This document shows positions 1 to 5,706 of a stretch of 5,776 nucleotides of DNA, piece after piece. The translations under genes were made by a program, and so were the position numbers. Origin of the DNA: an uncultured bacterium (GTDB taxonomy: Bacteria; Cyanobacteriota; Vampirovibrionia; Gastranaerophilales; Gastranaerophilaceae); contig USEW01000116.1 of the NCBI GenBank assembly GCA_900553845.1, positions 1-5,776 on the forward strand, given 5' to 3'. Below the pieces are notes generated by a model, which saw only the letters and a list, made by a program, of their open reading frames with translations, made no database searches and was not told the origin of the DNA. Position 1 is the first letter of the stretch; each line of letters starts with the position of its first letter.

Positions 1-86
1 AATTGCTTAACCGAATTGTAAAAAGCATTTTTCCCTATCGAATTTAATTTCATATTAAAATATAAATAAGAAAACTATAAATAACT

Positions 87-94
87 GGAGGGGG
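87..94 (+). promoter_or_regulatory. Strong Shine-Dalgarno of the zinc-finger gene
   Basis: GGAGGGGG lies 8 bases before the ATG at 103 and is the best ribosome-binding site in the window. It fixes the start of the first gene and suggests that the head of the operon is translated efficiently. The AT-rich bases 1-86 upstream contain TATTAA (53-58) and TATAAA (61-66), but neither has a convincing -35 partner, so I do not call a promoter there. Confidence 0.8.
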
Positions 95-102
95 AAATAA
101 AT

Positions 103-390
103 ATGGCAAACAAGGACGATAAAGTAGTTTCATTGATGGGTATGAAACATAACAAAGCTAGTCGAGCAGCCAATGCATCGAAAAAATCTGACAAAGCGGA
201 TGAAGGTCCTTTGTATTGTAGTTTTTGTAATCGTCCGAATACAGAGGTTGTTAAGATGGTAAAAGGTCCAGGAGTTAACATCTGTGCTGACTGTACATTG
301 ATTTCGCTTCAATATCTTCTTCTTGAAGACAAACTTCCATCCCGCGAAGCCCAACGAATTCTTGACAGTTTTTGGGATAGGTTAAATTAA
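103..390 (+). CDS. Stand-alone ClpX-type C4 zinc-finger protein
   Basis: A 95-aa protein whose middle matches the zinc-binding domain at the N-terminus of the ClpX unfoldase. It has C39-x2-C42-x18-C61-x2-C64, the same spacing as in ClpX, with the ClpX-like context YCSFC, a GPGV turn (ClpX has GPSV) and ICADC. Residues 1-37 are Lys-rich, polar and probably disordered. Residues 65-95 look helical and end in a Trp/Arg-containing tail. There is no Walker A, Walker B or any other AAA+ part, and the reading frame closes cleanly, so this is not simply the front of clpX. In ClpX this domain dimerises and binds substrates and adaptors; here the role is unknown. Possibilities are an adaptor or competitor for ClpXP, or a small nucleic-acid- or protein-binding factor. 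The start is set by the Shine-Dalgarno at 87-94. It is the first gene of a tight run ending with ribF, and the next gene begins 5 bases after its stop. Confidence 0.88.
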   Translation: MANKDDKVVSLMGMKHNKASRAANASKKSDKADEGPLYCSFCNRPNTEVVKMVKGPGVNICADCTLISLQYLLLEDKLPSREAQRILDSFWDRLN

Positions 391-395
391 AAATC

Positions 396-2057
396 ATGGA
401 AAACAACAAAAATTTTTCCAAGCTGCAAATCCGCAGTTTTGTTTTGTCAGTAATTGAAAGTTTAAAATTTCAGAACAATCTAAATTATCCAAATATAAAT
501 GATATATTTACCACACTTAAATCAATTGAGGACAAAAAGACTGTATGCGAAATTTTAATCAAAGAACTTTTAACAAGTCGCAATCAATCAAATATAGCAA
601 TAGTTTCGACTTTACTTCTTAACTGTGTTGATAGTGGAATTCTTGAAAATAAACTTTTTGAAGTTTTAAAAGACAAAAAAATTAATGACGAAAAGAAAAG
701 CATGGTGCTAGAAATTCTTACAGCTGCTGGCAAGGCTTTAACTTATGATGAATATAATAATTACTTCAACGATGCCTCAAAGGTAATTAACGAAGATACA
801 ATAAAGCTTTTGAATTCTGCAATGGTGAATCCAGAAGCAAAAATTGACTTTCTTGATTTCTTCAGTTCTCTCAAAAACGACGAAAAAATACTTCTTCTTG
901 ATTCACTATCAGAAGATTATGGTAATGATTTGATTGTTAATCTTGTGGGGAATATTGCCTATATTGAAAACGATAATGAAATACTTACAACAATTCTTGA
1001 TATTTTTAATAGATATAAATCACCGCTTGCCATTGAATCGCTTGAGTTTTTGTCAGAATATTCCAATGAGTGCAAAATAAAAACTCTTTCAAAAAAAATA
1101 CTAAAAGAATACAGCTTTGCAAAAATAGATATAAACAAAACAAAACATATAAACCAGGTTATGATTGAAGATACCGTCCTTGAACCTGTAAGATTGACTC
1201 TTCCTGATGGCGAAGGCAACATAGGAATAATAGTATCACGTATTATAAAATCAAGCGGAAAAATTCAGGTTATAGCGCTTGTTGCAAATGATATATCGGG
1301 AATAACTGGCTGTTTTGGCTTTTCTGAGATTACAAAAGAAGATTTTATAAAAATAGTTACAAAATTTTCAAGCTTTGACGAACAGGTGAAACTTAAGTAT
1401 GATTACTTAATGCCGTTAATTAAACATTTTAAAGAAATAAATTTTAAAACTAACAATATTGTTCCATACGAATTTCTATGTTTTGAGCCGTTATGCAAAA
1501 GCGAAACACAAAATTTCGATGAAAAAACTTCTATATTATCAATTATTGATGATAAATTCAAGGATATAGCCGGAAAACTTAATAATGAAATGCTTGATTC
1601 AATATTGAACCTTGCTTTTATAAAAAAATGGTTTTTTAACGAAAGGCAAATTGAAAGTTTAAAAAATGTATTTGATAAAATATACGAAACTCAAAATATT
1701 GATATTATTGATGATTATTATGAAGACATTTTCAACGAAAGTTTTAAAACAATATTGAAAAACCGTTTAAAAATATCTGCCCTTATTTATAGCAGCATAA
1801 GTGAAAATATTTCAATTGCATTATATAGCTTAAGCTTAGAAGAGAATAGTCATATATTTGACAATTTCTTGAAAATCTTGTATAAAAAAAGTATTTATCA
1901 GCATTTTTTGCAGATGGAAAATAATTTAACCGACAGTAAAAAGACATTAAACATTTTTTTCCTCAAAAATAAAAAAAATGAATTAATACATAAAGCAGAT
2001 ATCAATATAATAAACAAAATAATAAATGAAATTGAGGCGAAATGGAAAATGATTTAA
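396..2057 (+). CDS. Unknown 553-aa helical-repeat-like protein
   Basis: I do not recognise this protein. Residues 1-245 are an almost continuous series of amphipathic helices of about 12-18 residues, separated by polar or Asn/Asp turns, resembling a HEAT/ARM-type solenoid without a clear repeat consensus. Residues about 262-325 change character: alternating hydrophobic strands with Gly turns (LPDGEGNIG, SGKIQVIALVANDISG, CFGF) suggest a small beta-rich domain. Residues 330-553 are again helical and Lys/Asn-rich. There is no signal peptide, membrane segment, Walker motif or obvious catalytic triad, so it is probably cytoplasmic and binds a partner. The ATG is 5 bases after the zinc-finger stop with only a weak, distant GGGATAGG (374-381), suggesting translational coupling. 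The 3' end overlaps ruvX by 16 bases. Position hints at a link with ruvX or rRNA/translation housekeeping, but this is inference only. Confidence 0.8.
   Translation: MENNKNFSKLQIRSFVLSVIESLKFQNNLNYPNINDIFTTLKSIEDKKTVCEILIKELLTSRNQSNIAIVSTLLLNCVDSGILENKLFEVLKDKKINDEKKSMVLEILTAAGKALTYDEYNNYFNDASKVINEDTIKLLNSAMVNPEAKIDFLDFFSSLKNDEKILLLDSLSEDYGNDLIVNLVGNIAYIENDNEILTTILDIFNRYKSPLAIESLEFLSEYSNECKIKTLSKKILKEYSFAKIDINKTKHINQVMIEDTVLEPVRLTLPDGEGNIGIIVSRIIKSSGKIQVIALVANDISGITGCFGFSEITKEDFIKIVTKFSSFDEQVKLKYDYLMPLIKHFKEINFKTNNIVPYEFLCFEPLCKSETQNFDEKTSILSIIDDKFKDIAGKLNNEMLDSILNLAFIKKWFFNERQIESLKNVFDKIYETQNIDIIDDYYEDIFNESFKTILKNRLKISALIYSSISENISIALYSLSLEENSHIFDNFLKILYKKSIYQHFLQMENNLTDSKKTLNIFFLKNKKNELIHKADINIINKIINEIEAKWKMI
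2034..2037 (+). promoter_or_regulatory. Ribosome-binding site deciding the ruvX start
   Basis: GAGG sits inside the end of the upstream gene, 4 bases before ATG 2042. The spacing is short but better than that of the in-frame ATG at 2066, which has only AAGAG two bases upstream. Starting at 2042 gives eight residues before the conserved ALDIG strand, whereas ATG 2066 would leave almost nothing before it. The overlap favours reinitiation by ribosomes finishing the upstream gene. Confidence 0.45.
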
Positions 2058-2479
2058 CAAGAGTAATGGCATTGGATATAGGCACGAAGCGTATAGGTGT
2101 TGCGCTAAGCGACCCTTTAAAACTGTTTGCTTCACAAAAATTTCTGGTGTTAAACGGCAAAAACCCGGAAAATGCAGTTAATGAAATACTTAAAATAGCA
2201 AAAGATAACAACGTATACAAAATAGTTTTCGGTCTTCCATGTCATATGAACGGGGATGAAGGAGAAATGGTTAAATATGTAAGAGAATTCGCACAGTATT
2301 TTAATAATTATTCTTATATAATTGATTTTATAGATGAGCGGTTGACAAGCTCTCAAGCAGAGGATATCCTTAAAAAAAAGAAAGTTAAATATTCAAAAAA
2401 CAAAGGGCTTGTTGACCAAACAAGTGCGTGTTTAATATTGGAAAGTTACTTAAATCAATATGGGAAAGGAAACAAATAA
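2042..2479 (+). CDS. ruvX: RuvX/YqgF family putative pre-16S rRNA nuclease
   Basis: A 145-aa protein of normal length for the YqgF/RuvX family (RNase H-like fold), cytoplasmic. Signature motifs are present in order: ALDIGTKRIGVALSD (residues 10-24) with catalytic Asp12; FGLPCHMNGDEG (63-74), matching the family's GLP-x-MNG segment; DERLTSSQAE (98-107) with Glu99; and KGLVDQTSACLILESYL (121-137) with Asp125. The three acidic residues expected for two-metal catalysis are therefore intact. In E. coli YqgF is implicated in maturing the 5' end of 16S rRNA, and the family was first described as a putative Holliday-junction resolvase. The ATG at 2042 overlaps the upstream gene by 16 bases in another frame. 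The TAA stop directly abuts the ATG of the DUF1292 gene, a ruvX-DUF1292 adjacency also known from Firmicutes (yrrK-yrzB). Confidence 0.95.
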   Translation: MENDLTRVMALDIGTKRIGVALSDPLKLFASQKFLVLNGKNPENAVNEILKIAKDNNVYKIVFGLPCHMNGDEGEMVKYVREFAQYFNNYSYIIDFIDERLTSSQAEDILKKKKVKYSKNKGLVDQTSACLILESYLNQYGKGNK

Positions 2480-2785
2480 ATGGACAAAAATCAAGAAACA
2501 AACAAAAAACAGGTTGATATCCACAATAAAATTATTGAAGTTCTTGATGAAGATGGCAAACTTATAAAATTTGAACTTCTTGATATTATTGAATATAACT
2601 CAAACGAATATGGACTTTTAAAGCCTGTGTCTCCGTTAAATGACATTGAAGAGGGCGAAGTTGCGTTAATGAAACTTGTTGAAGAGAATGATGAGTATAC
2701 TTTTGAAGTTATTGAAGATGACGACGAATTTGAAGAAGTTGTCGATTATATGGAAGCTTTAGAAGTTGACAATGAGATTGAATAA
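2480..2785 (+). CDS. DUF1292 (YrzB-like) acidic small protein
   Basis: A 101-aa, strongly acidic protein resembling the DUF1292/YrzB family of unknown function. The core at residues 17-85 has the family pattern: an IIEVLDEDGK strand-turn, a FELLDIIEYNSNEYGLL segment ('protein expressed by, and read as, a small beta barrel' is only inferred), a PVSP turn, and EEGEVALMKLVEE followed by an E/D-rich stretch (TFEVIEDDDEFEEVVDYME). Residues 1-16 are a polar Lys/Gln lead-in. The ATG follows the ruvX TAA with no gap, and AAAGGA at 2465-2470, 9 bases upstream, is a good ribosome-binding site. Its placement next to ruvX is typical of the family and is the main support beyond the sequence pattern. No catalytic residues are evident, and the biochemical role is not known. 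Confidence 0.85.
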   Translation: MDKNQETNKKQVDIHNKIIEVLDEDGKLIKFELLDIIEYNSNEYGLLKPVSPLNDIEEGEVALMKLVEENDEYTFEVIEDDDEFEEVVDYMEALEVDNEIE

Positions 2786-2787
2786 GC

Positions 2788-3720
2788 TTGAAAATATTTC
2801 ATAATTATTTTAATGCTATAGAAAAAAAATATGAAAATTTGTCACTTGCACTCGGTTTTTTTGACGGCGTTCATACGGGGCATAAAAAAGTTATTGAAAA
2901 TTGTGTTAAAAGAGCAAATGAAAACAATATAAAAAGCGCTTTGCTGACATTTACAAACCATCCTCGATGCATAATCAACAAACAAGAACCAAAGTATATA
3001 CTTGATTTTCAATCCCGTTTAAAACATATTGAACGATTAAATGTTGATTATTGTTTTGTCTATGATTTTAATAACTACTTTCTTAACCTTGATTATTGTG
3101 ATTATCTTAAAAATATTTTAATAGATAATTTTCATCCCAAGTTTATAACAACCGGGTTTAATCATTATTTTGGCAAAAATAGAATCGGAACATGTGAAAA
3201 GTTGAAAATAAACGAACAAAGATTTGGGTATATTTATAATAAAATTGAACCGTTTAAACTAGATAATGAAATTGTAAGCTCTTCGTTAATCCGTGAAAAA
3301 TTAAGCACAGGAGATGTTGAAAAAGCAAACAGAATGCTTTCCTACAATTTTTATATTGAAGGAAAAATTATTGAGGGCAAAAAACTTGGCCGTACGATTG
3401 ATTTCCCAACAGCGAATTTCTTGTACAAAAAAAATATAATCCAAATTCCATATGGAGTTTATGCTGTAATTGTTAATATAGATGGAAAAGAATATCAAGG
3501 TGTTTTAAACTTTGGTCTTCGTCCTACAGTAAATGAAAAAGACAAAGAACCTTTATGTGAAGTTCATATTCTTAATTTTGATAAAAATATTTACAAACAA
3601 GATATTAAAGTAGAACTCATTAAAAAAATACGCAATGAAATAAAATTTAAAAGTATTAATGATTTAAAAAATCAGATTGATAGTGATATAAATTTTGCTT
3701 GTAAAATATTAAAAAAATAA
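2788..3720 (+). CDS. ribF: Bifunctional riboflavin kinase/FAD synthetase
   Basis: A 310-aa cytoplasmic enzyme of normal RibF length that phosphorylates riboflavin to FMN and then adenylylates FMN to FAD. The N-terminal FMN adenylyltransferase part (about 1-180) has GFFDGVHTGH (23-32) with His29 and His32, TGFNHYFGK (122-130) and SSSLIRE (164-170). The C-terminal riboflavin kinase part (about 185-310) has GRTIDFPTAN (201-210, ending in the PTAN motif), GVYAV (223-227), NFGLRPTV (241-248), Glu258 in the EVHIL strand as the likely catalytic base, and IRNEIKF (281-287). The start is TTG, two bases after the DUF1292 stop, with only a weak GAG about 11 bases upstream. Homologues start at a similar distance from the first motif, and no in-frame ATG precedes that motif, so TTG is the best choice. 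No FMN riboswitch is visible; expression probably depends on the upstream operon. Confidence 0.96.
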   Translation: MKIFHNYFNAIEKKYENLSLALGFFDGVHTGHKKVIENCVKRANENNIKSALLTFTNHPRCIINKQEPKYILDFQSRLKHIERLNVDYCFVYDFNNYFLNLDYCDYLKNILIDNFHPKFITTGFNHYFGKNRIGTCEKLKINEQRFGYIYNKIEPFKLDNEIVSSSLIREKLSTGDVEKANRMLSYNFYIEGKIIEGKKLGRTIDFPTANFLYKKNIIQIPYGVYAVIVNIDGKEYQGVLNFGLRPTVNEKDKEPLCEVHILNFDKNIYKQDIKVELIKKIRNEIKFKSINDLKNQIDSDINFACKILKK

Positions 3721-3770
3721 TATTGTCTTCAATTGATTATATTGAAAGAAAACAAAATCCTATTTTTGTA

Positions 3771-3779
3771 TGGTATAAT
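3771..3779 (+). promoter_or_regulatory. Probable extended -10 promoter for flhB
   Basis: A perfect TATAAT at 3774-3779 is preceded by TGG, giving an extended -10 element (TGnTATAAT). The hexamer 17 bases upstream (3751-3756, AACAAA) is a poor -35, but extended -10 promoters tolerate this; TTGAAA at 3742-3747 is too far away (26 bases). It lies in the only sizeable gap between gene blocks and would start transcription near 3786, giving flhB a leader of about 110 bases. It looks like a housekeeping-sigma promoter, not a flagellar-sigma one. Confidence 0.6.
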
Positions 3780-3835
3780 TTTAATATTATCAAAGTTTTA
3801 AACAAAAAAGGGCTCAAACACAAAAAGCTAACAAA

Positions 3836-3892
3836 ATGCCCGATTGGTTAAAGAAAATAAATCGTCAAAGCATAACAAAGTTAGTCAGATAA
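3836..3892 (+). CDS. Possible 18-codon upstream ORF before flhB
   Basis: ATG at 3836 opens an 18-residue frame (MPDWLKKINRQSITKLVR) that ends with TAA at 3890-3892, three bases before the flhB ATG and in the same frame. The peptide is basic and amphipathic. There is no good ribosome-binding site in front of it (AAAAAGGG at 3804-3812 is over 20 bases away). It could be a leader peptide that couples translation to flhB, which itself lacks a visible Shine-Dalgarno, or it could be chance in an AT-rich leader. The rest of the 3721-3895 gap holds only the promoter and AT-rich sequence. Confidence 0.2.
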   Translation: MPDWLKKINRQSITKLVR

Positions 3893-3895
3893 AAA

Positions 3896-5005
3896 ATGGG
3901 TGATGAAGATAAACAATTTGAAGCCTCCCAGCAGAAACTAAGAAAAGCAAGGGAGCAGGGTCAGGTCGTAAAATCAAAAGATTTTTCGACAGCTTTATTT
4001 TTGCTTGTAATGTGTACTGCCATATCAAAACTATCTCCTTTTATATGGGACCAGATAACAAGACTATTTGTTCTTGTATATGAGCAGATTCCTAATCAGC
4101 ATTTGGATATAATTGGTTTACCTTATTTATTTTTTGTAACAATATTGCCCACCGCATTAATTATAGGTCCGATATTATTTATGGCGTGGTGCCTTGCAAT
4201 ACTTGGTGATTTGATTCAAGTCGGGCCTTTAGTGACAATGGAGCCATTGTCGCCAAAGCTGGATAAATTAAACCCGACAAAGTATTTTAAAAATCTTATG
4301 TCAATAAAGACATTATTTGAGCTATTTAAAAATATAGTAAAAGTAGCTTTACTTGGATTAATAGGTTTTGTTGTGTATAAGTCACATCTTCCTGCAATAC
4401 TGTCGCTTGCCTCTGTTGATAACAACTTTGCGGTTATGATAGAGTGGGGAAGCCTTATGATGGATTTTATTACAAAAGCCATGGTTGCGTTTTTTATAAT
4501 CGCAGCATCAGACTACGGTGTCACAAAATGGAAGTTTTTAAAAGACCAGAAAATGTCTTTTAAAGAGGTAAAAGACGAGTATAAAAACTCAGAAGGCGAC
4601 CCTCATATGAAAAGCGCGCTTCGTCAGCGTCGTCAGCAAATGCTGCAGCAAGGGGCTATGGATTCTGTCCGTGAGTGTGATTTTGTTGTAACAAACCCAA
4701 CACATATTGCCTGTGCTTTAAAATATGACCCTGATAAAATGCCTTCACCAATGCTTATGGCTAAAGGAAGCGAACTTATCGCTAAGAAAATAATTGAAAT
4801 AGCAAAAGAATATAATGTTCCAATAGTTGAAAATCCCCCTGTAGCAAGGGCTTTATTCCGTATGGTAGAAATAAATCAGATTATACCGCCTGAACTTTAT
4901 AAAGCTGTTGCTGAAATACTTTTATTTGTTTACAACTTGCATAAAGATAAAAAATTAGGTAATATTATAAATAAGAAGATTGATAAAGAAATTAATAAAA
5001 ATTGA
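3896..5005 (+). CDS. flhB: Flagellar type III export protein FlhB
   Basis: A 369-aa inner-membrane protein of the flagellar export gate that switches secretion from hook to filament substrates. The N-terminus has the family pattern KLRKAREQGQVVKSKD (14-29), followed by about four hydrophobic segments near residues 32-50, 75-105, 145-162 and 188-206. The linker SFKEVKDEYKNSEGDPHMKS (221-240) leads into the cytoplasmic domain. NPTH at 267-270 is the autocleavage site (cut between Asn267 and Pro268) and is intact. ALKYDPDKMPSP (274-285) and PIVENPPVARALF (309-321) favour flagellar FlhB over injectisome SctU proteins. The C-terminus after residue 349 is a Lys/Asn-rich tail. The start at 3896 matches family N-termini, but no Shine-Dalgarno is visible. 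A sigma gene follows 14 bases after the TGA stop. Neither flhA nor fliR is adjacent within the window. Confidence 0.94.
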   Translation: MGDEDKQFEASQQKLRKAREQGQVVKSKDFSTALFLLVMCTAISKLSPFIWDQITRLFVLVYEQIPNQHLDIIGLPYLFFVTILPTALIIGPILFMAWCLAILGDLIQVGPLVTMEPLSPKLDKLNPTKYFKNLMSIKTLFELFKNIVKVALLGLIGFVVYKSHLPAILSLASVDNNFAVMIEWGSLMMDFITKAMVAFFIIAASDYGVTKWKFLKDQKMSFKEVKDEYKNSEGDPHMKSALRQRRQQMLQQGAMDSVRECDFVVTNPTHIACALKYDPDKMPSPMLMAKGSELIAKKIIEIAKEYNVPIVENPPVARALFRMVEINQIIPPELYKAVAEILLFVYNLHKDKKLGNIINKKIDKEINKN

Positions 5006-5019
5006 GTTTGTAGATTAAT

Positions 5020-5706
5020 ATGCAGTTTGATTCCAAAAATTATATTGATATAATTGAGAAAGTTTCGCGTGTAGAGTATAGACGTATACCAAATCATATG
5101 GTAGACTGCGAGGAACTTATGAGCATTGGAGTAATTGCACTTGAGACATTGTTCAAGGATAAAACCGAGGAACAGATGGAAAAGTATAATAATGCATATA
5201 TAGCAACAGCTGTAAGATGGGCAATACGTAACGAACTGCGCAACCGTTATAAATGGTATTCCCTTAAGCACGCAAAAAAGAATGATGAAACCAATAGTGA
5301 TGACAATATCACTTCAAATAATGAGAATGGAGAAGCAAGTGATAGCGGCATAAACGTATCACCAGGCAAGGTTCGTGAAGCTGTTTATGAAACTATTTTA
5401 TCAATTGATAGTATTGCATCAGACTCTTCTGATAATGACTCGCCTTTTGATTTTGTAAAAGATAAAGGTGCAATGCCTGATGAACTTGCAGAATTGTCTG
5501 AATTATCAAGGCTTATTCGTGAAGCTATTTCAATATTGCCCCAAAAAGAGAGGACGGTTGTAGAATATCGTTTTTACCGTAGTATGCAGGTAAAAGAAAT
5601 AGCAAAAGCAATGGGTTTATCATCTTCACGTATTACCCGTATTGTGCAATTTTCTTTAAATCATATCCGTGAATACTTGCAAAAACGGGATTTAACAGAA
5701 TACTAA
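5020..5706 (+). CDS. Sigma-70 family factor, FliA-like
   Basis: A 228-aa RNA polymerase sigma factor. Residues 29-46 (DCEELMSIGVIALETLFK) match region 2.1-2.2, and residues 57-81 (AYIATAVRWAIRNELRNRY core) match regions 2.3-2.4, which bind core polymerase and the -10 element. Residues 163-218 match region 4: ISILPQKERTVVEYRF, then a helix-turn-helix (VKEIAKAMGLSSSRITRIVQ, 191-210) for -35 recognition. The style of both regions is closest to FliA/sigma-28, and the gene sits 14 bases behind flhB, so a role in late flagellar transcription is likely. Unlike typical FliA, most of region 3 is missing: residues 88-160 are an acidic Ser/Asn/Asp-rich linker, with only a short piece (ETILSIDSI, 124-132) recalling the end of region 3. 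The upstream ribosome-binding site is weak (GAG, 5004-5006), suggesting coupling to flhB. It could instead be another lineage-specific alternative sigma factor. Confidence 0.85.
   Translation: MQFDSKNYIDIIEKVSRVEYRRIPNHMVDCEELMSIGVIALETLFKDKTEEQMEKYNNAYIATAVRWAIRNELRNRYKWYSLKHAKKNDETNSDDNITSNNENGEASDSGINVSPGKVREAVYETILSIDSIASDSSDNDSPFDFVKDKGAMPDELAELSELSRLIREAISILPQKERTVVEYRFYRSMQVKEIAKAMGLSSSRITRIVQFSLNHIREYLQKRDLTEY

Noticed and set aside
959..1222. Minus-strand frame inside the 553-aa gene
   Set aside because: It is a shadow of a long, continuous coding frame, with no ribosome-binding site or motif.
3151..3180. Asn125 in RibF where many homologues have Asp (GxDFxFG motif)
   Set aside because: Asn also occurs at this position in functional bifunctional enzymes such as that of Corynebacterium ammoniagenes, so it is a normal variant and not a sign of inactivation.
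3728..3746. TTCAAT-TGATTAT-ATTGAA hairpin just after ribF
   Set aside because: It is a 6-bp stem made almost only of A-T pairs, with no T-run until 16 bases later, so it is too weak to call a terminator.
3810..3841. GGGC...GCCC inverted repeat as a terminator after ribF
   Set aside because: The stem is only 4 base pairs with a loop of 24 bases and no T-run behind it; it also lies downstream of the likely flhB promoter.
3838..3845. GCCCGATT as a sigma-28 type -10 before flhB
   Set aside because: It resembles GCCGATAA only loosely and has no TAAA-like -35 about 15 bases upstream; the nearest TAAA (3799) is 35 bases away.
3896..5005. FlhB gene as an injectisome SctU
   Set aside because: The VENPPVARAL and ALKYDPDKM motifs fit flagellar FlhB, and the neighbouring FliA-like sigma gene supports a flagellar role; no other injectisome gene is present.
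4930..5271. 113-aa open frame on the minus strand
   Set aside because: It lies across the end of flhB and the front of the sigma gene, both well supported. Its translation is hydrophobic and Ile/Tyr-rich, as expected from antisense of AT-rich coding DNA, with no recognisable motif.
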